From positions 1 to 64,000 of the forward strand of contig VCJN01002650.1 in NCBI GenBank assembly GCA_006384855.1: a stretch of 64,000 nt of DNA. The letters run 5' to 3'. The notes below the pieces were generated by a model. The model ran no database searches and was not told the DNA's origin. It saw only the letters and a program-made list of their open reading frames with translations. A program made the position numbers and the translations under genes. Positions 1 to 20,985 of the stretch are shown here, piece by piece (position 1 is the stretch's first letter; the number at the start of each line of letters is the position of its first letter). This stretch comes from Tetraselmis striata. Taxonomy: Eukaryota > Chlorophyta > Chlorodendrophyceae > Chlorodendrales > Chlorodendraceae.

Positions 1-1697
1 AAGAACCCCTTGAACATGCTATCCACCCTCTTTCACTTCACCTTCCCACTCGCCAACCAGCTGGGCAAAGTGCTGCGCATGCTGGACATGATGCCTGTCG
101 AAACCAAGGTGGGCAGGTGGTCCATGCTTTGCCGCTTACTCGGTGGTATCGTTTTCCTAGCGTGGTCGCAAGGCTAGGCGGGGGTGCTGATTCGTGCTGC
201 GGTGCCACTGCTGGAGGAATTGGACACGGCGCACCGGATCCTCCACAACAAGTCCCTGGAGCTGTCGCGATCCGCCGTCGCCGATGTATCATCTGGCCAG
301 AAAGAGGCGCAGGGCGCCGGGAGCTTTCTGCAGCACCTCGCCATGTCCGACAAGGGGCTGGACAACTACCAGGTGCGCCCTTGTGACCCTTGATGCGCTC
401 TATCACAGCCTGGGTGCTGATGAGGCCTGTATTGGTGTAGGAGACTGGGTCCACTTGCAACACATCCATGTTTAATCCCCATAAGTGAGGGGCCATAACC
501 GTCCTTCGGTTCATGGTCACGTATTATGGTATGCCAGTGCAGAGCGCGTTCCTATCACTAATTCTTCTCAAAAGTGCGGCGGCAGTCGCGGTGTAGACTG
601 CAGACGCCACCTTGACACGTCGGCAGAATGACCTTGTGGTATGTGTTTCGCAGATGGCGTCCCAGGCCTTTGTGTTCATGCTGGCGGGCTATGAAACGAC
701 GGCAAACGCGCTCGCCTTCGCCATGTACAATCTGGCCCGCTACGAGGAGGCGAGCGCCCGTAGTACTGTTACCTTGTGGTGTCTCTACAGTATGCCTTTT
801 GCATGTTTTCGCGCGTCTTACCTCCGAATATGCAACATGCAATTGTGGCACAATTCTGAGTGCCGCATTTCGGTGAGAAGCAGGGGAAGTGTGTCTTCAC
901 CTGCCGGTCGAAACATGCAAAGGCGCCCAGGTCTCAAACGTCTTGGATGCTCGGTTTGACAGGTCTATGATAAAGCGGCGGCAGAGGGTGGACGCCTATG
1001 GTGACAAGCCCCTGGAGTACGCCGACCTGAGCGCGTTCCCCTACCTGGACGCGCTGATCAAGGAAACGCTCCGCATGTACCCGCCCGTGCCGACCACCAT
1101 CGCCCGCTTCCTGGGCAGCGACATGGAGCTGTGTGGGCTACCGCATCCCGAGCGGCTGCCAGGCGGTCGTCCACACCTGGCACATGCAGATGAACCCTGC
1201 AGTGTTCAAGGAGCCGGAGCAATTCATCCCTGAGCGCTTCATCAAGGTCCGCCGCCAGCGTCAGTTTCTCAAACCAGTTTTTCATTCTGAAAGGTCGCTA
1301 TTCGCCAGGGCCAACGCGGCATGTTTCTCAACTGCTGCAGGGCTCTTCTGCTCACGAGGACTTTCACCCGTATGCCTACTTGCCATTCGGCGGCGGCTCG
1401 CGCATGTGCATCGGCGTTAAGTTTGCTCAGGTAGAGTGTGATCCCTGCTCGCTCTGGATGGCCATGAGACCACGCAGTGCCGGTGCTGGACGAGGCCGGT
1501 AAGAAGCAGCTGTGCCGACCTCGCCTGACGAAGCAACGTGCTGGCAATGACAGGAGGAGATGAAGCTGGCCCTGGTGCATGTGCCGCGCACATTCAAGTT
1601 CCGTCTCTCACCGGGCCAGGTCCCGCTCAAGATTTCTGCGGCTTCTACTCTCCAGCCAAAGGAGGGCATTGTTTGGGTATGTTACATTGCGCAGTGA
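1..1697 (+). CDS. cytochrome P450, 3' part (5' end outside window)
   Basis: Heme-thiolate monooxygenase, probably ER-anchored; substrate unknown. Proposed exons: 1-108, 178-372, 654 to about 767, about 983-1246, 1341-1430 and 1554-1697 (stop TGA). Family landmarks appear in order: the I-helix oxygen-binding motif AGYETT (near 680-700), the K-helix ExxR as KETLR (near 1060), PERF (near 1230), and the heme loop FGGGSRMCIG (1386-1415) with its cysteine ligand. Order and spacing fit a CYP3/CYP5-clan enzyme, but I would not assign a CYP number. The reading frame slips by one base near 1136 (one G too many, between ELCG and YRIPSG), and the joint between the third and fourth exons is unresolved. 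The last exon could use a GTATGT donor at 1677, but reading straight through to the TGA at 1695 is simpler and sits 130 bp before a TGTAA. The N-terminus and membrane anchor lie left of the window. Confidence 0.85.
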
Positions 1698-1823
1698 GAC
1701 GCAATCCACATAGTCCGCATACTTTGCGTTGGATCCTGCTGCCATTTGCGCACTCTAACTCACCAAAGGCGGCGGCGCTCCCGTTTACGCTACCGACCAT
1801 TTTTTTGTATATCAGAAACTGCA

Positions 1824-1828
1824 TGTAA
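1824..1828 (+). promoter_or_regulatory. candidate polyadenylation signal TGTAA (P450)
   Basis: TGTAA, the usual green-algal polyadenylation motif, lies about 130 bp after the proposed P450 stop. A five-base motif is weak evidence alone. Between 1698 and 2240 I see no gene. Confidence 0.35.
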
Positions 1829-2885
1829 TGTGCTCGGTGAGAAACAGGGTGCCTCACTTCGCACCGCGCCGTCATGCGGCAGTGGGCAATCATGCCATAT
1901 GCTGGCATCAAATGACGCAACGGGTCTTGAATGATCAAAATGCTAGCTATAGTTGCACATAACCGTGCGTATTCCATCCGCAGTAAGTGGTGATGCTCAT
2001 TGAAACTTTGCTGCAGGCAACAGCACCGTCCTGCGCCCTTGCCACTCCAGAGAGAGACAGGGACCTTACATGGCGTTGAAGATGGTTGAGGGCATCGCTG
2101 CATCCCAGTTGCGTAAACTGTATAACAGCCCTTGTTGACGGGCGGTTTTATATTTGCGCGGCGACTAGCTACAACCGCTGCAATAATAAGCAGGCGCCAA
2201 GCACCAATCAGAGATGATGTGGTTTGGAGCATAACCAGCGGCTGTTGACGCTTTGCGCTGCGGTGATGATGATGCTGCGCATGCATGCGCGCGCGGTGAT
2301 GATGCGGCGGAGCAATGGTTTCGGAGCATATATCATCACGACAACATCATTGCGCAGCTCACGAAGGGCGGCGGGGGGTGGGGGGGGGGGGGGGGGGGGG
2401 GGCGGCGCCAGCATCGTCTGTGATGCTCGTCGTTGGAGTTACATCGCGCATGCGGCTGCACCTGCCGCTGAATATTCGGTGAAGCGCGGGTGGTGTTCGC
2501 TCTGCTTGTCGCAGCAGACTGTGAGGACAGCACACACACTACCAGAACGAGGGCCCCCTATTCGCCGCCGCTGCCGGTAAACCAGGCTACCTGCTGCTAC
2601 TAACACCTGCGTGTACCTCAACTGGACCCCTGAAGCAACTTGCGTCGATCAGGAGACCATCTGGACAGACCAATTGGATATTATTCACACAGATAATTAA
2701 CAGTCACTTACGACACCTTTACGATCCATGTGTTTGCCGAATTTGATTGATATCTAGCGGCGTGTGGAGCTGCATCGGCAATTCTTGTGCTGGTAGTGTT
2801 ACAGAGTGCAGTGCGATCGGAACCCTACTTTGTGTTATTGGCATGTTGTGTCGATCGAATATGATCCCCACTTTCTCTGCTTCGC

Positions 2886-3344
2886 TTGCCAATTGACAGA
2901 CTGCCACAGCTGGCGGCGGCTCTGGCCGACGCCATGGATGGGCGGCCGGCGCTAGGACAGGCGCTGCGCGATGCCATGTCCCGCGTGCTCTCGGCGCCGG
3001 GGCAGCTGCTCAACCTGGCGGCTGATGAGGCCGCGCTCGCCACCGCGCTACCCGCTGCCGAGGTGCTGATGGCATATGTGGCGCCGACCCAGCCAGCGCC
3101 CCCGAGCTCATGGGACGTTCAGCTACTGCCTGCTTGTAGCGAGGCTCTGCTGCTGCCCACCGACGACAGCAGCCTCTTCAGCGCTCCCCCGCCGATGTCT
3201 CTGATCTGCCAGCGAGCGGGGCTGCCGAATCCGCCGTCAAGTCGCTGCTCATCAGCGCCTGGCTTCCTGACCAAGCAGCAAGTGTACATGTTGAATTCAT
3301 TGTCACGACCAAACAGCGAATATGCATGTCACTGCAGCCCTTGA
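2886..3344 (+). pseudogene. gene fragment in left arm of fold-back
   Basis: An open stretch rich in Ala and Leu (contains LAADEAALATALPAAEVLMA) with coding-like composition. The same sequence recurs in the opposite orientation at about 3600-3785 with stop-disrupted reading. I do not recognise the family. Duplication inside the fold-back suggests a captured or duplicated exon and not an active gene. Confidence 0.35.
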
Positions 3345-3628
3345 ATACGTCTGTTGATACCTGCAGGTATCAGTAGAACACTAGATGGCAGAGGCGGTGA
3401 CTTATGCGATTCATGTGGAAAGTGGCCTACTGCCGGCATGGGATCCTTCTGCCTGGGCTGCTATGGGAATTGTGCTTGTGTTCCTGCAGCACTGTCGTCG
3501 GAGCTGTCGGGTGTCGTCGGAGGCACGAGACCTGGTACAGCAGCTTCCAGTGGCTGACCCCACCGTACGCATCACAGTCGACAAATCCGACGATGCTCTC
3601 TAGCACCCTCGCAAGCAGCGGAGCCTCG

Positions 3629-4162
3629 CTACAAGCTGGCAGTATTCGCTGAGCATCCCACGAGCGTGGGGGCGCGGGCTGGGTTGGCGCCACGGATGCC
3701 ATCAGCGCCTCGGCAGCGAGTTATGCGGTGGCGAGCGCGGCCTCGTCGGCCGCCAGGCTGAGCAGCCGCCGCGGTGCAAAGAGCACGCGGGACTGGCCTG
3801 CTGCAGAGCCGCCAGCCGACCGACGCCCAGTCGCAGGTCTCACTGGGCAGCGCCCTGCGGCGAGGCACCAAACCCCACTTGAGCTCGTCCATCCTGCCGC
3901 CCTCCATCGTGGCCCGAATCACCTTCTTGTGGTCCAGCAAGGGGCACCACTGCTCCACCGCCCACGCGCTCAGCGTCGACACACTCAGGAAGGCGCTAGG
4001 GTCCACGCAACAGGAACCCTCGGCGCCGTCCACGCCGGCACGGCCCGCCCCGCATACGCCCCGCAGGACGCCCCGCCAGTTGCCGCCATCGGCGCCTCCC
4101 ATCTGTTTGGCCACGGCCTCTAATTCGTCCTCCGAAAGCTCGGGCACGACGGCGACCGCCAA
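3629..4162 (-). pseudogene. unrecognised gene fragment in right arm of fold-back
   Basis: A 177-residue open frame beginning MAVAVVPELSEDELEAVAKQ. It overlaps the inverted copy of the 2976-3165 segment and extends into right-arm-only sequence (about 3790-4162). The acidic SEDELEAVAKQ start and the stretch VEQWCPLLDHKKVIRATMEG look like real protein sequence, but no family is evident. It could be one exon of a captured host gene. Confidence 0.3.
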
Positions 4163-5429
4163 ATGGGCATTGGGGAACGCCGCCAGCTATCGTTCCGCAG
4201 CACTGCACTTCACCTGATCCCGCATGGCGCGAGCTCGCCGTGTACGAAACACAGCTCGGCGCAGCGGCTTTAAGACGAGCTGACGGCTTGTGCAGTCGAC
4301 GAGAGAGCAGCTCGTTGCACTATGAAGCTGCGCGCAACCCTCTTATGCCGTGCCCCGACGGCGCACGATAGGATAGGGATGATGGGGGGAGCAGTAAGCG
4401 TGCGAGGCGGTAGCGCCTGGGCAGTACCATTGGTCTGTCCGGATAGTCTCCTGAGCGGCGCGACTTGCTCCAGGGGTGCAGTCGAGATACACGCAGGTGG
4501 TGGAAGCAGCAGGTAGCCTGGTTTACTTGCAGCGACGGCGCACCGCGGGGTGGGGGGGGGGGGGGGGGGAGGGGGGCGCTTGATCTGGTACGTTAGGGTG
4601 TGTGCTCTTCTCGCTGTCTGTGACACCACGGACGAACAATGCACCGCGCCGCACCGGATCAGCGGCAGGTGCAGCCACAAGCGCGCGATGCGACGACCAA
4701 CACTTCTACTTGCGGCCGTCTGCCGGCCTTCTCGCGCAGCGCATCTTGTCTTGGCCGCATTGCGCATCTTGTCTTGGCCGCATCGCGCATCTTGGTTGGT
4801 GATCTTGTCGTGACGGTATGTGCTCCGAAACCATTGCTGCGGCGCAGCTCTGCAGGCGTCACCACGCACGTCACCATAGAAGGACCCTTACCAGCAGAAG
4901 CCGCGCTGGTTTTGCCGGTCACCCCGAAAGTACGAAGCCACGTCAGTCTGCTGACTGATCGGCGCCTGCTTTTGTTTGCGGCTCTGGTCGTAGTCGACAT
5001 ACACCGTGCCGATACAACCACCTCTGCTTCGCTCGCGTTGCTGTGCAGGAGCAAGTAGTGCAGGATCCATCCATGGCGCTCGAATCCCTGCTAGCGGCAA
5101 TGCTAGCAGGCGGTGGTACTGCACGGCAATTGCAAGCAGTGGATGTGTAGTAAGGAACAGTTCACATTTATTCAAGTCCATGTGTATATGAGTTTATTAC
5201 TGAAATAGCCGTAAGAAATCATCATCCTCCAGAATATTTTCTGGAGAATAATTATCTAATCATCCCTCTTTAATCCCTAACAATCCCTCTTCATTACCAA
5301 ATTATGCTTCGTTATTATCTCCAAAATTACACTGTTTTGTATCTCCAAAACATTCCCGTGGTAAGGGTTATCCCCAAGAGGCCAAAGACACACATGTGGC
5401 ATTTGTGGACTTGAACAACAAGCTATCTT

Positions 5430-5560
5430 TTTGTGCCCCCGGGACAGGACTGGCACCAGTGAAACCCCTGCAGCCTCTTTACGACGGCAAGCTGGATAAC
5501 GATCTTGACGGCAGCGATCCAGCAGTGAGAGAAAGCCCTGGGTAGGCGACGCTCCGTTAT
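5430..5560 (+). repeat. dispersed repeat R1, copy A
   Basis: Shares GGGACAGGACTGGCA, then CTACGACGG-like and GAAAGCCCTGGGTAGGCGAC blocks, with copies near 29165 and 55365, in the same order and orientation. About 130 bp; no terminal repeat seen. Confidence 0.6.
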
Positions 5561-5629
5561 ACTCAACAAGCAAATTGCCGAAGCATTCTGTAAGACTAAT
5601 TGAAGGCCAGTGACAAATGAATTTCCAAC

Positions 5630-5683
5630 ACTTGCTAAAAACCCTTGCTAAAAACCCTTGCTAAAAACCCTTGCTAAAACTGT
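5630..5683 (+). repeat. short tandem repeat, 13-bp unit
   Basis: About four head-to-tail copies of CTTGCTAAAAACC. Not in a gene. Confidence 0.8.
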
Positions 5684-6295
5684 CTTGTTTCAACTCGTGT
5701 TGTCTCCGTCCATTTTTTTCTCCGTGAAACCTTGGTGAACCGCATTTTGAAATCTCCATCAATTTGTTATCTCCGCGGGACGTCAGATTGTATCTCCAAC
5801 GAAAGTTCTCGCCGAGATTTCGCGACGACGATTATTTTGTATCTCCCAATTTAAATTCGGGTCGTCCGGCAACATCACATCAACCTCCAAGTGCTGAGAT
5901 ACATGCCGATGGTACGGTATTTGAAAATGAAATTTGAAATTTCTTCCAACTTCATTCCCGGGCGCCCCAGCTGTCGTGAGACGGCCCGACTACCTGTACG
6001 TGAACCACATAAAGTCGGCTGCTACCGTTAGGGCGAGATCGCCCGCAGCATGTACCATCATTCGCTACCATTAGTCCTCTAAACGCCAGCATAAGTATCA
6101 GCTATTCTCTATTCGCTATCTTAATCGCACCGGGGCGGGGAGGGGGACCACAGCATATATTGCGGCTACTGTTAAGGATTATGAATTATGTGGTTGGTCG
6201 TCACCTGTGACATTGTGACATGCAGGCCGGTGGCAATTGATAATATAATTCAATAATGAACCATCGTGTTAACTAGAATGAAACGTGGGTATTTT

Positions 6296-6475
6296 TCCCC
6301 GCCCCGGGGAGGTGGTACCAGGCCGGTAAAATGATGCATTTCCTAAGGTGATGTTTTATCCGCCCCCGGCCGGGTCATTAAAAATGTCGTCGTCGTCGAT
6401 CTATCGCTCGTGTCGTCGTCGCTCGCGCGGTGCTGTCGTCGTCGATCATCCTATCATAATATAATTCGATGAATA
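6296..6475 (+). repeat. direct repeat R4b, copy 1
   Basis: Runs from the GCCGGTAAAAT region through AAAAATGTCGTCGTCG and GCGCGGTGCTGTCGTCGTCG. It matches 7035-7195 in the same orientation. Confidence 0.65.
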
Positions 6476-6734
6476 ACCATCATATTAACTAAAATGACAC
6501 TTGGGTATGTGGCTTGTCGTCACCTGTTGACACTGTGACATGCAGGCCGTTGGTAATTGATAGTATAATTCAATTGTCACCTGTCGCGCAGACGGCGGGG
6601 GATGTTGCAGCGGGTCTCGGCTTGCGTGCATGGTACCCTGGGCGGCATTCTCTCTGCCGGTGTGCAGACGGCCAAGTCCGATGCGTGGGCGCTCGTGCCC
6701 ATTGTGCGTCTTCTCATGTTACTGCTTTCACCTC

Positions 6735-6815
6735 GCAGTCGCTGTAGAGGCCTTTCTGATTGTCCTTTTTTGGTGATTTCCTGATATCGCCTTCTGCTGC
6801 TAGCTCATGTAATGT
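6735..6815 (+). repeat. dispersed repeat R3, copy A
   Basis: About 80 bp nearly identical to 45381-45465, including TGATTGTCCTTTT, GGTGATTTCCTGATAT and CGCCTTCTGCTGCTAGCTCA. Same orientation. Confidence 0.7.
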
Positions 6816-6865
6816 ATATGAATAGTATAATTCAATGAATCATCGTGTTCACTGATACGTGGTAA

Positions 6866-6906
6866 AAGCAAAGTAAAGTTCGCCCCGGGACATCGGCCGA
6901 GGCCAC
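6866..6906 (+). repeat. dispersed repeat R2, copy A
   Basis: Core GTTCGCCCCGGGACATCGGC, preceded by AAAGTAAA. Matches 30877-30913 inside the fold-back next to the FAM184 gene. Confidence 0.65.
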
Positions 6907-7034
6907 CCCAACACTTGATGACCTCTTGCGCCAACTGCAGTCGTAGGTCTGGCATAGCCATTGCCTCATTCGAACCCCGAAGGGCTATAAATGCATCAAC
7001 CGGGTAAACCCAGGACACGCCGGGTAAACCCATG

Positions 7035-7195
7035 ACACGTGGTACTAGGGCGGTAAAATTATGATTTTCCTTAACAACCCCCTGCGGGTTTTATCCGCCA
7101 CGGGCCGGGTTATTAAAAATGTCGTCGTCGGCGATCTATCGTGTCGTCGTCGCTCGCGCGGTGCTGTCGTCGTCGATCGTCCTATCGCGCGGCGA
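7035..7195 (+). repeat. direct repeat R4b, copy 2
   Basis: Second copy of the 6296-6475 block, keeping the CGGGCCGGGTTATTAAAAAT and GTCGTCGTCGCTCGCGCGG cores. The GTC-rich part is a short trinucleotide tract. Confidence 0.65.
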
Positions 7196-7666
7196 CCTAT
7201 CTCTGAGATAGTCGCTACGAGTCTACGACGTGGCGCGACATGTGAAATGGGATTGGTTAGAGTCGGGCGCCACATGTCGATATATAGCGACAATAGTCGC
7301 GGACGGGCGCCGGGGGGCAATATCCGTAACGACGGTCATTACTTCGCCACGCTCACTGACTCTACTGCCCGTGATTATCCGCCTGACCGTCTTCGCCTTC
7401 GACTGCGGAATCTTGGAACCATCAGTAGTCACTCCGCAGCGTTCCCCCCCCCCCCACCTCAACAGGCATTGTTCCACCCCCTCACACCCCCCCTCCACCA
7501 AGCCATTCGCGCGCGGCCAGGCAGCCTCCGGGACTCTGAGCTTTTGGCGCCAACTCCGGGGTACTGCGGCGGGCCGATATTAACTCGACGGTGACACATA
7601 ATAATACCGGCCTGGCCCACTACCCCGACGGCGCCCTCGACTCCGCCTACCACTGCACGGGCAACA

Positions 7667-17003
<9,337 letters not shown>

Positions 17004-17156
17004 TGGCGCCCGGCGTCCGTATCGGGCCACTGTCACCTCGGCGCGAAGTTTGACCATCGAGAATAAGGCCCGCCGGAACTGAGACTGAACAAGTGACACC
17101 AAGCAAGTGACACCAAGCAAGCCGAGGCCACTTCGATCATTAGTGTTTTAAAACGG

Positions 17157-17161
17157 TGTAA
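17157..17161 (+). promoter_or_regulatory. candidate polyadenylation signal TGTAA (LONRF)
   Basis: TGTAA 154 bp after the LONRF stop codon, a normal algal 3' UTR distance. Confidence 0.4.
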
Positions 17162-17584
17162 AAGTAGTTTAGATGCCCCGCGGTTGGGTAGCACGGCACT
17201 ACTGACCCAATCATTGGTTGCACGCCCGGCATCTCTCGGATGTGCCCCCCCCCCATCCTTTCACGAGAGGATCAGTGCCGGAGTCGGGCATGTGTTTGTT
17301 TCGGCTGGCCTTGCAGGCCGTGAGTTAGTGATGGGCTGCAACATGGACAGACATACGGATGTACAGATGCGGGTGCAAGGGCTCGTCCCAAGATGCGTGC
17401 CGTTGCATTCACACTGCGGGATGGCCATGCCCGGCGCCACCACAGAGAACAAACTGAACAACGACGAGCTTCCACGCATACATCCCGACATACCAGGCCG
17501 CATCTCCTTTGGAAGATATGTGCGCCCACACCGGTCCACTGCCGTCGTCGGCGTCCCTGGGCGCGCCCGTGTTGACACCGTACC

Positions 17585-19965
17585 GCATAGTCTCGAACTC
17601 AAGGCGATGCACCCATGGGACTTCACATCGTACCGCGTGGTGTTAAATTCGATGAGATGCACCCGCCATGGCACTTGACACCGTACCGCAGCATGGTGTC
17701 GAACTCCAGGAGCTGGCGATATGCACCCATGGCACTTGACACCATATCGCATGGTCTTGAACTCTTGGGGATGCACCCATGGCACTTGACACCGTACCGC
17801 AGCATGGTCTTGAACTCTTGGGGATGCACCCATGGCGCTCGACACCGTACCGTACTGCATGGTCTTGAACTCTTGGGGATGCACCCATGGCACTTGACAC
17901 CGTACCGCAGCATGGTCTTGAACTCTTGGGGATGCACCCATGGCGCTCGACACCGTACCGTACTGCATGGTCTTGAACTCCAGGAGCTGGCGATATGCAC
18001 CCATGTGGCACGCGATACCATACCGCACGGTCTTGAACTCTTGGGGATGCACCCATGGAGGTTTACACCGCACCGCATGGTCTTGAACTCAATGAGATGC
18101 ACCAGCCATGGCGTTTGACACCGTACTGCATGGTGTTGAACTCAAGGAGATGCACCCATGGCACTTGACACCGTACCGTCGCATGGTCTTGAACTCTTGG
18201 GGAGACGGCGCAGCAGCATGTCATCACCGATGTACATCACACCGGCACGGGCGTATCGATCATCAGGTACCCGGACGGGGTCACTAGGAGAGGGAGGCAG
18301 AGAATGGGAACTGGGCGACGTGAAACGAGGAGCATGGCCCCACCCCGATCGTCTTGAACGCTTGGGGATGCACCCATGGCGCTCGACACCGTACCGTACT
18401 GCATGGTGTCGAACTCCAGGAGCTGGCGATATGCACCCATGTGGCACGCGATACCATACCGCACGGTCTTGAACTCTTGGGGATGCACCCATGGCGCTTT
18501 ACACCGTACCGCAGCATGGTCTTGAACACTTGGGGATGCACCCATGGCACTTGATACCATACCGCAGCATGGTCTTGAACTCTTGGGGATGCACCCATGG
18601 CGCTTTACACCGTACCGCAGCATGGTCTTGAACGCTTGGGGATGCACCCATGGCGCTCGACACCGTACCGTACTGCATGGTCTTGAACTCCAGGAGATGG
18701 CGATATGCACCCATGGCACTTGATACCATACCTCATGGTCTTGAACTCTTGGGGATGCACCCATGGCGCTCGACACCGTACCGTACTGCATGGTCTTGGA
18801 ACTCCAAGAGATGGCGATATGCACCCATGTGGCACGCGATACCATACCGCATGGTCTTGAACTCTTGGGGATGCGTCCATGGCACTTTGCTACACCGCAC
18901 CGCATGGTGTTGAACTCCAAGAGATGGCGATATGCACCCATGTGGCACGCGATACCATATCGCACGGGCTTGAACTCCTGGGGATGCGTCCATGGCTCTT
19001 GCGCCATACCATATAGTCCTGAAATCGAGGCGATGCGCCCATGTCACTTTACACGGTACCGCGTGGTGTCGAACTCCAAGAGATGGCGATATGCACCCAT
19101 GTGGCACTTGACACCGTACCGCATAGTCTCAACTCAAGGTCATGCACCCACCATGGCACTTGGCACCGTACCCCGTGGTGTTGAACTCCAACAGCTGGCG
19201 ATGTGCACCCATGTGGCACGCGATACCATACCGCATGGTCTTGAACTCTTGGGGATGCACCCATGGCACTTTACTACACCGCACCGCATGGTGTCGAACT
19301 CCAAGAGATGGCGATATGCACCCATGGCACGCGATACCATACCGCATGGTCTTGAACTCTTGGGGATGCACCCATGGCACTTGCGCCATACCATATAGTC
19401 CTGAAATCGAGGCGATGCGCCCATGTCACTTTACACGGTACCGCATGGTGTCGAACTCCAAGAGATGGCGATATGCACCCATGTGGCACTTGACACCGTA
19501 CCGCATAGTCTCAACTCAAGGTGATGCACCCACCATGGCGCTTTACACCGCACCGCATGGTGTTGAACTCCAAGAGATGGCGATATGCACCCATGTGGCA
19601 CGCGATACCATATCGCATAGTCTCAACTCAAGGTGATGCACCCACCATGGCGCTTTACACCGTACCGCGTGGTGTTGAACTCCAAGAGATGGCGATATGC
19701 ACCCATGGCACGCGATACCATATCGCACGGGCTTGAACTCCTGGAGATGCGTCCATGGCTCTTGCGCCATACCATATAGTCCTGAAATCGAGGCGATGCG
19801 CCCATGTCACTTTACACGGTACCGCATGGTGTCGAACTCCAAGAGATGGCGATATGCACCCATGTGGCACTTGACACCGTACCGCATGGTCTTGAACTCT
19901 TGGGGATGCACTCATGGCACTTTACACCGTACCGTAGCATGGTCTTGAACTCCAGGCGATGATAT
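17585..19965. repeat. minisatellite, 50- and 60-bp units, about 2.4 kb
   Basis: About 45 tandem units of two related types. The 50-bp type has GGTCTTGAACTCTTGGGGAT, then GCACCCATGGCACTTGACAC and CGTACCGCAT. The 60-bp type has GAACTCCAAGAGATGGCGAT, then ATGCACCCATGTGGCACGCG. Units form higher-order blocks: a CGAAATCGAGGCGATGCG-like variant recurs near 19020, 19400 and 19785. The array lies between the convergent LONRF and FAM184 3' ends. Long open frames cross it (up to 270 codons at 17261-18073 on the minus strand), because the unit lacks stops in several frames; I do not call them genes. A copy of R5 is embedded at 18205-18352. Confidence 0.95.
18205..18352 (-). repeat. repeat R5, copy B, inside the minisatellite
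   Basis: Inverted copy of 16690-16862 that interrupts the tandem array. The array resumes directly after it with a GGTCTTGAACGCTTGGGGAT-type unit (18351 onward). Confidence 0.75.
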
Positions 19966-20985
19966 GGCGTGTCCGACTCTCCGCTTCCGGAAAACGTCAT
20001 GCATCACATCCACTGTGGTCGGTTCCGGATGTAGCACGCATGCGGCACTGGCTTAACTAACTGAATACTTGCTTGTAGAGTGAGGCCTTCAGCCACCATG
20101 GCGGCCGCAGGCACATGGAAGACCGCAACGCATGCGAGGGTGATGCCACCGCCATGGCTTTGGACGCTGCCGCATGCAGGGTAGTGCGTCGAGGTGCTAG
20201 CCTGGACGGGGACGCACGCCGCCTAGGCTCCTCCGACTCGACGTGTTGTGTCATGAGAGTGAGGGAAAGCTGCATGCGTTGCCACACTGGTTCTTACGTA
20301 CCACCTTCCGTACCAGGCTTGCAGTACTTTCCGCCAAGGGTGGGCAAGGCGTGTAATGTGACTCCATGAGGGCGATACGGGTACCGTAGTGGTGAAATCG
20401 TACCGCATGTCAGCCCGCATTATAATGCTTGCACGTGATGATCACGTGATGACCTTCAGTAGTCGCTACAAGTCGCTCTAGTAATCGCTAGTGACGGTAA
20501 CAGTACGGGTAGTGCTGACCGCCGCGCGGGCGAGCAGGGGCAGAATGATCACGTGCGTATTTTCCGCTGCCATGTAGCATATTTCCCGGTTGTGTATCAC
20601 TTTAGCAGCCAAAGCGGCCAGGAGCCATAAACCTTGCCACTACACAGGTATGTAGGACCCCTCCCCCGGAGAGCCTGGGTGGCAGCTGCGGGGCCATGCA
20701 ACGCCGCCACCCATGCAGCAATGCAGTCTGTCCCAGTTTGCCGACCCGTCCCAAGTTACGGCTGCTAAATCGGCCACCGTATGCAGTGGGAGCTCGGCAT
20801 CCTCCAGGGCGTGCTTGCAAGCGAGTTTAATTTCAAATTAAAATGAGAGCCCGCAGCGGGGGGGTTGTGGCCGCCATCTCAGGCCTCTCTGCCGCGGGGC
20901 GCACTAGCATGATAAACAATATGTAGATAGAGCATGCGCGCGGGGCCGTCGCCAGGGCGCCTGGCACAAAGGCCCGGCTCGCTGG
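19966..20985. other. spacer between minisatellite and FAM184 3' end
   Basis: No gene recognised. It contains a palindromic CACGTGATGATCACGTGATG near 20430-20455. The open frames near 20057-20420 have no recognisable similarity. Confidence 0.5.

Larger units (their letters stand above)
2245..4870. mobile_element. degraded fold-back element with long inverted arms
   Basis: Two nested, collinear inverted repeats define the unit. The outer arms are about 2290-2675 and 4430-4850; for example CGGAGCAATGGTTTCGGAGC near 2305 recurs inverted near 4830. The inner arms are about 2976-3165 and 3600-3785. By eye the arms are clearly diverged (roughly three quarters identical). The right arm carries about 400 bp absent from the left, and each arm has its own poly-G tract (2386-2402 and 4553-4572) at a different place. 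I see no transposase domain and no clear target-site duplication, so this could be a non-autonomous fold-back transposon or an old inverted duplication. Confidence 0.6.
6217..6860 (+). repeat. local direct repeats R4a (three partial copies)
   Basis: The block TGACATGCAGGCCG followed by GGTAATTGATA and ATAATTCAAT occurs at about 6217-6290 and 6535-6572. The ATAATTCAATGAATCATCGT part occurs again near 6828-6852. Copies are direct and imperfect. Confidence 0.6.
4871..7590. other. AT-rich, repeat-rich spacer without a recognisable gene
   Basis: Composition drops to AT-rich (most marked at 5200-6250). No open frame here resembles a known protein. It holds several repeat copies listed separately. 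The phrase TATCTCC recurs near 5309, 5341, 5769, 5792 and 5842. Confidence 0.6.

Noticed and set aside
1677-2100. A further P450 intron starting GTATGT at 1677 with a last exon near 2020
   Set aside because: Reading straight through ends after a few residues at a normal length and is followed by TGTAA at 1824; the alternative exon has no P450 character.
6960-7010. tRNA-like TTCGAACCCC stretch
   Set aside because: I could not fold a cloverleaf with acceptor and anticodon stems around it.
17261-18073. 270-codon minus-strand frame and similar long frames across 17.2-20 kb
   Set aside because: They lie almost wholly in the 50/60-bp minisatellite. The unit is stop-poor and not a multiple of three at 50 bp, so several frames stay open at once without any domain.
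17585-19965. Regular spaced repeats considered as a CRISPR-like array
   Set aside because: Units are directly adjacent variants with no unique spacers, and the context is a eukaryotic nuclear genome.
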